NCBI RefSeq assembly: GCF_023227875.1
Contig: NZ_JALOCH010000001.1
Coordinates: 186,001 to 250,000 of the forward strand
DNA length: 64,000 bases
Direction: 5' to 3'
From: Methanoregula sp.
GTDB taxonomy: Archaea > Halobacteriota > Methanomicrobia > Methanomicrobiales > Methanospirillaceae
Position numbers and translations under genes: made by a program. The notes under the pieces were generated by a model that did no database searches, was not told the origin of the DNA, and saw only the letters and a program-made list of their open reading frames with translations. Of this stretch, positions 34,501 through 43,000 are shown piece after piece. Each line of letters opens with the position of its first letter. The first letter of the stretch is position 1.

Positions 34501-35284
34501 CCCTCACTTCCATGGTAAGGTTCATCAGATCGACTATCATGTATTTCGGGGCAAACACGATCTCCCGGGATACCAGGGGGGTATCCCGGAGAAGATATGC
34601 CGTTACTTCGGACGCCATGAGCGTGCCTGCCATGTTGGCACCGATGCTTGTGGTTGCATATTTTCCCGTTTCTGCTGCGGTCTTGTCGATCCGCTCCATG
34701 GTAATCCTGTTGAACCGTTCTGACATAACAGAAGGCAATGCACCGCTGGTGGATTGGGATTGTGCATTCACCAGGTCCCAGAACTCATCCGGCATCATGC
34801 CCTGCGGGTGATGGTTGATCATGATGGTCCCAAACCCGATTGCCCCGGACGTAAAGAGAGGGATATTGAATTTTTTCAATAGTTCCGGCGTCTTGGCCTT
34901 GACATCAAACCCTTTTTCAACATCGATGATCCCGACGTACACATCGGATCCTTTGAGAAATGCTTCAAGGTTTCCTGCTGACAGCCCTTCCGGAACCAGT
35001 TCCAGTTCAATGTCGGGATTGATATCCCGGGCCAGTTGTACATAGACATCCAGCTTTGGCTTTCCCATGGTTGATTCATAGGCACCGACCTGGCGGTTCA
35101 TATCCGGGGGATCGAAGATGCCATTTTCTGACACCCGGAATCTCCTGATTCCCAGGCGCACCATGGCAAGGAACATAACCCCCCCGATTCCGCCAAGCCC
35201 GCCAATAGCGACAACGGGTTTTGACAAAGCATCGATTCCTTCTTCTGTCAATATGGGACGTGTACGATCGCGGAATGTTTGCAT
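34481..35284 (-). CDS. ThiF/MoeB/HesA (E1-like) adenylating protein without cysteines
   Basis: A 267-residue E1-like protein. The nucleotide-binding glycine motif is AIGGLGGIGG (about 27-36), the conserved DMNRQ follows (about 61-65), KPKLDVYVQLARDINPD supplies the usual Lys-Asp, and NIPLFTSGAIGFG is the crossover region. No cysteine occurs anywhere in the protein, so it cannot form the thioester of ubiquitin-type E1 enzymes; it would stop at adenylation, as MccB-like enzymes do. A TATTTAAAATATT element about 25 nt upstream predicts an almost leaderless mRNA. It heads a five-gene operon. Confidence 0.82.
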   Translation of the reverse strand: MQTFRDRTRPILTEEGIDALSKPVVAIGGLGGIGGVMFLAMVRLGIRRFRVSENGIFDPPDMNRQVGAYESTMGKPKLDVYVQLARDINPDIELELVPEGLSAGNLEAFLKGSDVYVGIIDVEKGFDVKAKTPELLKKFNIPLFTSGAIGFGTIMINHHPQGMMPDEFWDLVNAQSQSTSGALPSVMSERFNRITMERIDKTAAETGKYATTSIGANMAGTLMASEVTAYLLRDTPLVSREIVFAPKYMIVDLMNLTMEVRDATRTG

Positions 35285-35615
35285 GACTTCTGTGTATTTT
35301 TGTAATATTTTAAATACCTTTTAAAATGATTCCGCTCCGGAAAAGATCGCGATTCTTACTGCCCGGACACCGGTTCCCCTATTATTCACATTCTCCCTGC
35401 TCCGTAGGGAGTCAGTACGATGAGTCGAAGTTACCACTTCTCCAATCCATCTTCGTTGATGCAAAGATGGCTTCCTCTCGGGTCGCGCCTGGGCAAGGTT
35501 CTGTAATGTTGATTGCAGGAAATTGCCAAACCGTGAAATCCCCTGTCCACGGGGGTGTGTTAGGCCTGTAAACTCTTGTGAAATCATCTCCTTGTAAATC
35601 GCTCCGATTGGCGAA

Positions 35616-35767
35616 CGGAGCCCATTTTGAAAAACGGGTTTTCTGATACTCGCATTTTTTTGCGAATTATAGAACAGTGTTTTTGAAAGAAGGCCATATC
35701 ATCGATATTTTGCGGATATGAGTGGCATTTCAGCCCCTAAAAAACGTCTAATTGTTGCCTTTTGGAT
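35616..35767. repeat. Non-coding repeat block (copy A; partner at 38124-38275)
   Basis: Two blocks are shared with 38124-38275 at the same spacing (152 bp overall). The first starts CGGAGCCCATTTTGAAAAAC and ends CGAATTATAGA with a TCGCA/TGCGA hairpin; the second is a 40-bp identical stretch beginning TTTCAGCCCCTAAAAAACG (35728-35767). The middle differs. The rest of the 35285-35972 gap holds a CTCCCT/AGGGAG hairpin (35393-35411) and the hairpins listed next, but no gene. Confidence 0.8.
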
Positions 35768-35774
35768 GAGCGAC

Positions 35775-35826
35775 TACTGCCAAAACGGCAGTAGGAGCTT
35801 GAGAAAAAGGCCGGCGGCCTTTTTCG
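35775..35826. repeat. Two hairpins following the repeat block
   Basis: CTACTGCC-AAAAC-GGCAGTAG and GAAAAAGGCC-GGC-GGCCTTTTTC follow the repeat block. The second is a long perfect stem with A and T tracts and could act as a terminator in either direction. They are absent from the partner copy near 38276, so they mark a difference between the copies. Confidence 0.65.
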
Positions 35827-35972
35827 AATCATGATCCCGAATCGAAATCCAGTAGAAACGGCTACCGGTGAAACCGACTGGACATCCGTTCAGGAGGTCG
35901 AGAAGATTCCATAGAAATCTTCGAGTTTGGCGGGGGGTTTATAGGAGTTCCCCCGAAGAGGAACCAAAAAAA

Positions 35973-36218
35973 TTATCCCTTGAGTGAAACTTCACCGGCA
36001 GGAAGCGGGCGCATGCAGAGTTTTTTCTGGTGGGCGTCCCGCATGACGCCATCAATTTTCCGGGAGATCGCGGCCGTGTAATAGGCTTCTCCGCATTGCT
36101 CGCAGACATACGCAGGTACATCTTTGATAACAATGACCTCCCCGGCAGCGTGCGCCAGAAATTCCGTCTTTCCTTCGCGGAGTTTTCCTTTGCAGAAACT
36201 GCAGTGATCCGGAATCAT
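35973..36218 (-). CDS. YgiT-type (MqsA-like) zinc finger antitoxin
   Basis: An 81-residue protein with two CxxC pairs: CSFCKGKL near the N-terminus and CEQCGEAYY near 39-42. This is the YgiT/MqsA zinc-binding domain. The C-terminal helix-turn-helix of full MqsA is missing, as in many archaeal YgiT proteins. These are normally encoded just after a DUF4258 or MqsR-type toxin, as here, but that partner is a fragment. Stop and start of the pair overlap (ATGA). Confidence 0.8.
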   Translation of the reverse strand: MIPDHCSFCKGKLREGKTEFLAHAAGEVIVIKDVPAYVCEQCGEAYYTAAISRKIDGVMRDAHQKKLCMRPLPAGEVSLKG

Positions 36219-36367
36219 GGTTCAGTCCTCCTTTTACGATACTCAATCCATTTGTCTTCTTCCGGGATATAATCTGTAATGACCCGGATATGATCGGTGC
36301 AGACTGCAATTACGGTGTGGTACGCAATCGTCACAATCACATCGCCAATAGTGAGCACATCCACCAT
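36215..36367 (-). pseudogene. DUF4258 toxin fragment fused to a valS-tail remnant
   Basis: A 50-codon frame. Its first part, VDVLTIGDVIVTIA, matches the last residues of valyl-tRNA synthetase in this window (VDVLTVGDVIVTIA), and its second part, DHIRVITDYIPEEDKW, matches the C-terminal end of DUF4258 proteins. The N-terminal two-thirds of DUF4258, including its catalytic residues, are missing. It overlaps the YgiT gene by 4 nt, so it is the former toxin. The valS-like match at DNA level spans about 36323-36376 against 39052-39105. Confidence 0.7.
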
Positions 36368-36552
36368 CGCTCCCTATTCAGGTCAGGGAAATTGCGACCG
36401 TTCATCTGCCGTTGCTGGAACTAGTCAATGTTGGGAGAAAAAGACTATGTTCGGTTTTTTCCGAACAATCCAATCTGGTTTTATATATTTTAATCCTGAA
36501 CTAGATATTGTCTCAAAGTATTCTGGTTTTAGATACGTGGGGAGAGATGTCA

Positions 36553-36735
36553 ATGAAAAGATATTTTTTAATATTGATAACCGGTTGCCTGCTGGCCGCC
36601 ATGTCTGGTCCGGTAAGTGCACTGCCAGCAGCACAGAACTCTGATTGTTCAGATACCTCTCTGTCAGCGTACGATGCATTTACCGAAGATACTGATGGCA
36701 ACACCATCTCTAAATTACCCGTCATCTTAACCTAA
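36553..36735 (+). CDS. Small secreted protein
   Basis: A 60-residue protein with a signal peptide (MKRYFLILITGCLLAAM, cleavage near VSA-LPA) and a short acidic mature part. ATG 36553 follows GGAGAGATG and is preferred over an in-frame upstream start at 36508. It ends 1 nt before the next gene, suggesting an operon with the membrane-anchored protein. Family not recognised; AT-rich and accessory in character. Confidence 0.55.
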   Translation: MKRYFLILITGCLLAAMSGPVSALPAAQNSDCSDTSLSAYDAFTEDTDGNTISKLPVILT

Positions 36736-36736
36736 T

Positions 36737-37528
36737 ATGATGCATTCAAGGATTTGGGTTTGGACCGCTATTATTGCCTCCATAATTCTTATTCTTTCAA
36801 TATTTTTTTTAATACCACTCGTGTCTCCTTCAGGACATGAACATCAGAAGGAACCCATTCACATGACATACTGGATACTGTCGTCAGGTTTGGAACGTGG
36901 GCCTTATGCATTTGAGCACCCTGTCATCAATTATGACAAAGAGAACGGCGGAACATGGCAAATCCGGGATAAGGATCGGTTGAACAACGCGATAGTAATC
37001 GAAGATCGCAACAGTAATAATCAATCCTCCCGGGTAGACTCCTTGTACACTCCTGATGTAGCAATTGATGGTAATAATATCAGTCTTGATTTTTTGATCT
37101 GGAATGGTGCCGGTGAAGACTGTGCCAGCGCTGTTCTTAACATGACGACCGATTATGTGACCCTGAACGAAGAAACGGGTTCTCCCGAGGGACCTTCCTT
37201 CACAGGTACCGCAACCCAGATGCATATACTCAATTTGTCGTCAGGGGAATCTGCGGAAGTCCGGGTAACGGTGGATCTTCCGAAACCAGACCCTGAAAAA
37301 ATACTCCGTCTGACGATAACACTTAAGTCTCCAGATGCATTCATGACCAAGACGGGCACTTTGCGCACGTATGATCCTCATAGGCTTCCACAAGGAACAG
37401 CAATGTTTGTAGTAAAAGAAAAGGATGCACCAGAATTAGAACCGGCACCAACACTCCGTGCAGGATGTGAGAGACCCACCCCCAAATCTTGGGGAGCCCG
37501 GCGGTTTGCCGAGACCTCGCTGGGCTAG
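36737..37528 (+). CDS. Membrane-anchored hypothetical protein with a repeat-derived C-terminal tail
   Basis: A 263-residue protein. Residues 8-32 form a membrane helix; the rest is predicted outside, with a beta-sandwich look (LDFLIWNGAGEDCASAVLNMT, then GESAEVRVTVDLPKPD), like archaeal adhesion or pilin-associated proteins. The last 25 or so residues (TLRAGCERPTPKSWGARR and beyond) are encoded by the border of the repeat region that starts near 37456, so the original C-terminus may have been replaced. Follows the small secreted gene by 1 nt. Confidence 0.6.
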   Translation: MMHSRIWVWTAIIASIILILSIFFLIPLVSPSGHEHQKEPIHMTYWILSSGLERGPYAFEHPVINYDKENGGTWQIRDKDRLNNAIVIEDRNSNNQSSRVDSLYTPDVAIDGNNISLDFLIWNGAGEDCASAVLNMTTDYVTLNEETGSPEGPSFTGTATQMHILNLSSGESAEVRVTVDLPKPDPEKILRLTITLKSPDAFMTKTGTLRTYDPHRLPQGTAMFVVKEKDAPELEPAPTLRAGCERPTPKSWGARRFAETSLG

Positions 37529-38275
37529 GAACCTGATCAAAATTTTTGTACAGGTAAGTGCGTAGCGCAAAAGTCGACAGACCTTTTGCGCGTCTGGCAT
37601 CGCAATGATTTTTAAAAATCCTTGAAAAAATTTCATATTCACTTACGCTTTCTCAATTTTTTCTGGCCTTGTCGCAAAACGTTTCAAATTTTTTCATACA
37701 CAAAATTTTCCGGAAAAATTTCGAAAAGTCCCCGAAATTTTTTTAAATTTTTTTTCGAAAATAATTCCCGGCCCGGATTGAAAAAACCCGGCCTCTAAAC
37801 CCTGCTCCCACAACTGAAACAATCCAGGAAACTACCCGTTCGGGATCCTCATTTTTCGAGTTGACAACCTTCCAAATCCAGGCATTCTACGTGCCCCGTT
37901 TCCCGGAAAAGTGCTAACAGGCCTCAAATTGAGCCCCGATTGGGATCCGACAACCCCCTGTTTGATGCGAAACTCCTAGTGTTTTTCTATAAACAGGGGG
38001 GCCGTAAGAAGTTCTTCGACGAAAGGAGATATTCTCCGACGTGATACTTCTTGTTCCAGGAGATGTGTTTGCCCTGTAAACACCCTTAAATTTATCTCCC
38101 CGAAAAACAGTCCGTTTGGCAATCGGAGCCCATTTTGAAAAACGGGTTTTCTGATACTCGCGTTTTTTTGCGAATTATAGAGTACCGGTTTTAAACGAGG
38201 GCTTAATTGCCGTTATTTTGCCCATATGAGGGTTATTTCAGCCCCTAAAAAACGTCTAATTGTTGCCTTTTGGAT
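37456..38275. repeat. Non-coding repeat region, copy 2 (core hairpin 37551-37602, 47-nt hairpin 37954-38000, block 38124-38275)
   Basis: The core has arms GCGCAAAAG (37565-37573) and CTTTTGCGC (37583-37591) around TCGACAGAC, inside outer GTGCG and CGCA. An AT-rich part with TTTTCCGG/CCGGAAAA words follows, then GATTGGGATCCG and CCCCCTGTTT (37954-37963) with AAACAGGGGG (37991-38000), exactly as in 3575-4078. The final 152 bp match 35616-35767. No gene is supported between 37529 and 38484. A minus-strand frame reading DAQKVCRLLRYALT through the core is repeat-derived. Confidence 0.75.
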
Positions 38276-38484
38276 AGTCATGGAATTGAAATCCTGTGGA
38301 AAAGGCTGTCCGGTGAAATGGCGGGGGGTTGGATCTGGGGCATCTGCAGGGAGAAATTGGGAATTATCCATTCTTCGATAAACTTATTGCTCCTTTTATC
38401 AATTATGCAAATATGTGCGATATTCCAAAACTGTGGGATACTTACAAATGATGGATAATAGGAGCCATTATCCTTATCGGAATT

Positions 38485-38994
38485 ATGATGACACCGTTTG
38501 GTTCAATTCTCTTTGCCATTGGATTGATCCTAGTTCTCGTAGGATTTGGATTTGGGATCTACTATTTTTCGATTAAAAATTTTTGGCCGAGAATTCTATT
38601 TTTAATTATCATTTGGGCAGTTCTTATTGGAGTTATGATGATAACAAATGAAATAGCCGCTGATAAAATTCAGAGTCTCTTAAGTTTGTTTGTCACAATT
38701 AATATTGCAATAATTACAATTGCGTTTGCAGCAATAGCGATAAAACCTGAAAGTTTTCTATCGATTAAAACAGATTTTCGAAATTTTCTGTTGATTACCG
38801 CTTTTTGGATTTTACTTGAAATAATGGTTTATTGTTTAAGTTTCTTTGATATTTTCGATAAATCGATTGGTTTTAAAGTTTTTTTAGCCGGCTCAACGAT
38901 TATCCAGATCGTCTTAATATTCAATCTGATGTTTTATACAATAAAAATGTTTGATGCGGTCGTTGTTCCGGTTGAGAAAAAACCGACTGATTAG
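38485..38994 (+). CDS. Hypothetical membrane protein, AT-rich
   Basis: A 169-residue protein with about four to five membrane segments (for example residues 5-28, 37-55, 66-85, 100-120 and 130-150) and a short charged tail ending EKKPTD. The AT-rich composition contrasts with valS next door, so transfer is likely. Two ATGs lie in tandem at the start. A gene of similar style lies at 46350, also next to a repeat region. Function unknown. Confidence 0.65.
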   Translation: MMTPFGSILFAIGLILVLVGFGFGIYYFSIKNFWPRILFLIIIWAVLIGVMMITNEIAADKIQSLLSLFVTINIAIITIAFAAIAIKPESFLSIKTDFRNFLLITAFWILLEIMVYCLSFFDIFDKSIGFKVFLAGSTIIQIVLIFNLMFYTIKMFDAVVVPVEKKPTD

Positions 38995-39042
38995 ACTTTT
39001 TTTATAGGGTCAAAAAATGAGATGGTAGTAAAAGAACCAATC

Positions 39043-41637
39043 TCACTTCTTCGCAATCGTCACGATCACATCCCCAACCGTTAAAACATCCACCTTCGCC
39101 CCTTCCTCCATGTAGGAGTACTTGGGCGTGAACACGTTCTCCGGCAGGGCGACTTCGGTACCACCGAACTGGATCGTCTTGGGCGGGTTTGCCAGCTGCT
39201 CCGGTGAGAGCGCCTTCACCGCGTCCATGAATGCCTGCCCCTCCTTCCGGAATGTCTTGCCGACCACCGAGCGGTTGAAGTCGATATCGGTTATGGCCCG
39301 GTCAAGTTTTGCCGCATCGGTGCGCCAGTGCACATCAGCGTTAAGCGTCCGCCCGGTATCTCCTTCATCATTGACCGTGTGCGGGGCATAGATTGTAACC
39401 TTCCCGAGCGGGGCATTGAGGGCCATGCCATTGTCGTGCTTGTACTTCCGCACTTCCGCCACTACCAGCACGAGCGTGTTGCCCTCAACCCGCGCCGCTT
39501 CGTCATCGTACGTGAACGAGACCCACGGTTGCTTGTGGACACTCTGTCCCGGGTTGAAGTACGAGTAACACTCTTCGGCAAAGTAGGGCGTGAACGGGGC
39601 GAGCATCCGGCAGAGGGCGTCGAATGCGGTGTGGAGCACGAGGCATGCGCTTGCACGGGATGCGTCCTGCTGGTAGAGCCGGCCCTTGACGAGTTCAATG
39701 TAATTGTCGGCCAGTGCGTCCCACGCGAACTCTCGGATCGCCTTGAGTGCGACATCGAACTGGTATGCCTCCATTGCATCACTGACCTGCTCAACGGTGT
39801 CCGAGAGCCGGACCAGGAGCCAGCGGTCGGCGAGCGCCGTGACGGGCGTGTTCTTGTCAAAGCCACCCTTTTCGAGCTGGATCAAGGCGAACTTCGTGAT
39901 GTTCCACATCTTGGTCTGGAACCGGGACGCGGAGACCACGTCGTTCCAGTTGAACATGATGTCGGAACCGGTTGCGGCTCCCATGGCGCCCCACTGCCGC
40001 AGTGCATCGGCGCCGTTCTTTTCCAGGATCTCCTCCGGGACAATGATGTTGCCCCGGCTCTTGCTCATCTTGAACCCGTCCTCGCCCAGCACCATGCCGT
40101 TGACAAGGATCTGGTCCCATGGCCTGCTGCCGGTCAGTGCTACCGCCCGAAGGATCGTATAGAATGCCCATGTCCGGATAATATCATGGCCCTGCGGGCG
40201 GATCTGGGCGGGGAAGTAGGGCGGCTTGCCGCTGCCGTCCCAGCCGGTCACGTTCAGGACCGAGATGGATGAGTCCATCCAGGTATCGAGCACATCCACT
40301 TCGCCGTCAAACTCGGTACTGCCACACTTTTTGCAGGCATGCTTTGGTTTCACGAGCGTGGGGTCGATCGGGAGGTCTTTCTCGTCCGGCACCACCATCT
40401 CGCCGCACTTCCTGCAGAACCAGACCGGGATCGGGGTGGCGAAGATCCGCTGGCGGGAGATGCACCAGTCCCACTCCATCTGCTCGACCCAGTTCCCCAT
40501 CCGGAGGAGCATGTGCCCGGGGTACCAGGTGATCTCGTGGGCCGCCTTCTGGATCTCGTCCGGCTTGATCTTCACGAACCACTGGCGCTCGGAGAGGATC
40601 TCGATGGGCGTCTTGCAGCGCCAGCAGGTTCCTACGCGCTGGGCGAGTTTCTCCTGGCGGTGGAGGATCTTCTTCTCCTTCATGTCGGCAAGGATCGCGG
40701 CCCGGCAGTCCGTGCTGTTCAGTCCCTGGTACTTGCCGGCAATCGCGGTCATCTTTCCCTGCCGGTCGATTGCCTTCCGGAGCGCAAGATTGTGCTGCTT
40801 CCACCAGTGGACATCCTGCTTGTCACCGAAGGTACAGATCATGACCGCACCGGAGCCGAATGCCGGGTCGACCGCTTCGTCCTGCACGACCGGGACATCG
40901 TGGCCGAATAGCGGGACCTTCATGGACGTGCCCTTCAGCTTGTGGTACCGCTCATCATTGGGGTGGACTGCGACTGCGACACAGGCAGCAAGGAGTTCGG
41001 GCCGGGTGGTCGCGATCTCGACGCCGTCAAAATCGAAGTAGTTGAGCTGGGTCTCGCGGTCTTCGTAGGCAACTTCCGCGAACGCGATCGCGGTCTCGCA
41101 CCGGGTGCAGTAGTTCACCGGGTGCTCACTCTGGTAGATGTACCCGGAGGCCAGCATGCGGAGGAAGGAGAGCTGCGTCTTGCTGTAGTACTTCGGCGTC
41201 ATCGTGATGTACTCGTTGGACCAGTCCGTGGAGAACGCCATCTTACGGAGGGTGATGCGCATTGCCGCGATGTTCTTCTCGGTCAGTTCGCGGCACATCT
41301 TCCGGAACTCTTCCCGTGACACGTCATTCTTTGTGATGTGGTTGAGTTCCTCCACTTTCACTTCCGTGGGAAGGCCGTGGCAGTCCCAGCCCTGCGGGAA
41401 CATCACGTTGAAACCCTTCATGCGTTTGTACCGGGCAAAGAAATCGATATAACACCAGTTCAGTGCATTGCCGATATGGAAATTCCCGGTCGGGTACGGC
41501 GGGGGGGTATCGATGACGAACTGCGGCTTCTTCGAGTTCCGGTCAAAATAATGATCCTCGTCGCGCCAGGTGCTTCGCCAGCGCTCCTCCACTTCAGCGA
41601 AATCATAGTTTTTCGGCAGTTGATCTGATGACGCCAT
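39043..41637 (-). CDS. valS: Valine--tRNA ligase
   Basis: An 864-residue class I synthetase that charges tRNA-Val and edits mischarged threonine. HIGH-type motif HIGN is in PPYPTGNFHIGNAL, the editing (CP1) domain follows, zinc-type CRKCG/CKKCG pairs are visible near 395-430, and KMSKS is in GFKMSKSRGN. ATG 41637 (MASSDQLPKNY) is chosen over 41679, because a TATATTTTA box about 28 nt upstream predicts a leaderless start there. Its last 15 residues are duplicated in diverged form at 36323-36376. It diverges from the DUF92 gene. Confidence 0.95.
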   Translation of the reverse strand: MASSDQLPKNYDFAEVEERWRSTWRDEDHYFDRNSKKPQFVIDTPPPYPTGNFHIGNALNWCYIDFFARYKRMKGFNVMFPQGWDCHGLPTEVKVEELNHITKNDVSREEFRKMCRELTEKNIAAMRITLRKMAFSTDWSNEYITMTPKYYSKTQLSFLRMLASGYIYQSEHPVNYCTRCETAIAFAEVAYEDRETQLNYFDFDGVEIATTRPELLAACVAVAVHPNDERYHKLKGTSMKVPLFGHDVPVVQDEAVDPAFGSGAVMICTFGDKQDVHWWKQHNLALRKAIDRQGKMTAIAGKYQGLNSTDCRAAILADMKEKKILHRQEKLAQRVGTCWRCKTPIEILSERQWFVKIKPDEIQKAAHEITWYPGHMLLRMGNWVEQMEWDWCISRQRIFATPIPVWFCRKCGEMVVPDEKDLPIDPTLVKPKHACKKCGSTEFDGEVDVLDTWMDSSISVLNVTGWDGSGKPPYFPAQIRPQGHDIIRTWAFYTILRAVALTGSRPWDQILVNGMVLGEDGFKMSKSRGNIIVPEEILEKNGADALRQWGAMGAATGSDIMFNWNDVVSASRFQTKMWNITKFALIQLEKGGFDKNTPVTALADRWLLVRLSDTVEQVSDAMEAYQFDVALKAIREFAWDALADNYIELVKGRLYQQDASRASACLVLHTAFDALCRMLAPFTPYFAEECYSYFNPGQSVHKQPWVSFTYDDEAARVEGNTLVLVVAEVRKYKHDNGMALNAPLGKVTIYAPHTVNDEGDTGRTLNADVHWRTDAAKLDRAITDIDFNRSVVGKTFRKEGQAFMDAVKALSPEQLANPPKTIQFGGTEVALPENVFTPKYSYMEEGAKVDVLTVGDVIVTIAKK

Positions 41638-41734
41638 TCGGGACAAGGTTGGTTGTTGAATAAAATATAGTGATCGCATTGCGCAGGATGCGGCACGATA
41701 AAACTCTTTTTCCTTGAAGACAAATGACTGTTCA

Positions 41735-42937
41735 ATGCAACGACAACCGGGCCTGGGGTATGCAGCAGCGCTCGCCGGTGGGACAACGCTTGTCGGCCCC
41801 TACCTGAAGCCCGACTGGCTGATGGCCCTTATCGTTATCCTGTATGCCCTGATCCTCTGGAAGTTTTTCGATTCAAAATATCTTACCTACACGATCTGTG
41901 CCCTTGCCGCGCTCTACGGGGTCGGGCTCCTGCCGTTTTTTGTCTTTGCAACCACGCTTGCGATGATCGTCCTGGGGGAACTGGTCTTCCAGAACGGTGC
42001 CGATGACCTGAATACGTACCTGTATTATATTATCTCGACTGCCTGGGCCGGCGTGCTCGTCATGGCGTACCTCCACGAGAACGCGATCCTGACAATCATC
42101 TTTGGTATCATCGCCGCCGTCCTTCTCAAGGTGATCCTCCTGAAATTCGAGGATTCGCTGGTTATCGAGGGGATCGGCACCGCGATGACGATGCTGCTGA
42201 TCCGGGAACTCAATTTCCAGGCCGACCTCCAGATGGTGGTGGCGGCAGTCATTGTCGCATTCGCGTTTGCGTATTTTGCCTACCGCTCGAAGACCGCGGA
42301 CCTGTCCGGGCTCTTCTCCATTGCCCTTGTCGGCATCATCCTCCTTGTATTTGCCAACCCCCGCTGGCTCATGGTCATGATAGTCTTCTTCATGCTGGGA
42401 TCGATAGCTACGAAGTATAAATTCGAATATAAAAGGCGGATTGGGGTCGAGCAGGGCCAGAGCGGGGCACGGGGATACAAGAATGTCTTTGCAAACGGGA
42501 TTGCCGCGACCGCCGCGGCGGTCCTCTACGCGGTTTTCCTGCACCCGGTCTTCATTGTCATGTATGTCGGCTGTGTGGCAACGGCGGCAGCGGATACGCT
42601 GGCCAGCGAGATCGGGGTCACCGGCGGGATCCCGCGTCTTATCACGACCTTGAAGCAGGTCCCGATCGGTACGAACGGCGGGGTGACTCTGGTGGGCGAG
42701 GTGGTTGCGCTGCTTGGCGGTTTTATCGTATCCCTGGCGGCATACCTGCTTGGGGTCATCACGCTTCCGATGCTTGCAATCTGCACGCTTGTCGGATTTA
42801 TCGGCACCAACATCGACAGTCTTGTCGGGGCAACGCTTGAGAACCGGGGATTCCTCGGGAACGCGGGAACGAACCTGCTGGCCACCTTCGGTGGCGGCAT
42901 CGTGGCTGCTGTGCTGTATCTTCTGATCAGCGGATAA
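41735..42937 (+). CDS. DUF92 / TIGR00297 family membrane protein
   Basis: A 400-residue polytopic protein with about ten or more segments. The C-terminal half carries the DUF92 signature: VATAAADTLASEIGVTGG, GTNGGVTLVGEVVALLGG and GFIGTNIDSLVGATLE. Plant and cyanobacterial DUF92 members (VTE6 type) phosphorylate isoprenoid monophosphates, so an isoprenoid-phosphate kinase role in archaeal lipid recycling is possible, but this is inference. ATG 41735 fits better than TTG 41714. It ends in a perfect hairpin at 42937-42959. Confidence 0.85.
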   Translation: MQRQPGLGYAAALAGGTTLVGPYLKPDWLMALIVILYALILWKFFDSKYLTYTICALAALYGVGLLPFFVFATTLAMIVLGELVFQNGADDLNTYLYYIISTAWAGVLVMAYLHENAILTIIFGIIAAVLLKVILLKFEDSLVIEGIGTAMTMLLIRELNFQADLQMVVAAVIVAFAFAYFAYRSKTADLSGLFSIALVGIILLVFANPRWLMVMIVFFMLGSIATKYKFEYKRRIGVEQGQSGARGYKNVFANGIAATAAAVLYAVFLHPVFIVMYVGCVATAAADTLASEIGVTGGIPRLITTLKQVPIGTNGGVTLVGEVVALLGGFIVSLAAYLLGVITLPMLAICTLVGFIGTNIDSLVGATLENRGFLGNAGTNLLATFGGGIVAAVLYLLISG

Positions 42938-42959
42938 AAAAGGATCCGGTATCCTTTTT
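42937..42959. terminator. Bidirectional terminator hairpin
   Basis: AAAAAGGAT (42937-42945), loop CCGGT, ATCCTTTTT (42951-42959). A perfect 9-bp stem with A and T tracts between two converging genes. Confidence 0.7.
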
Positions 42960-43000
42960 CGGGATACCCGGGTAGTGATTTTTCTTTCAGGTTTTTTGGA

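Noticed and set aside
37436..37642. Minus-strand small protein containing CRLLRYALT (also at 46807-47004)
   Set aside because: The frame is a reading of the hairpin repeat core; the shared peptide only mirrors the shared DNA. No ribosome site and no consistent length.
38270..38458. Plus-strand 62-residue frame after the repeat block
   Set aside because: It begins inside repeat DNA, has no ribosome site, and does not extend the membrane protein at 38485.
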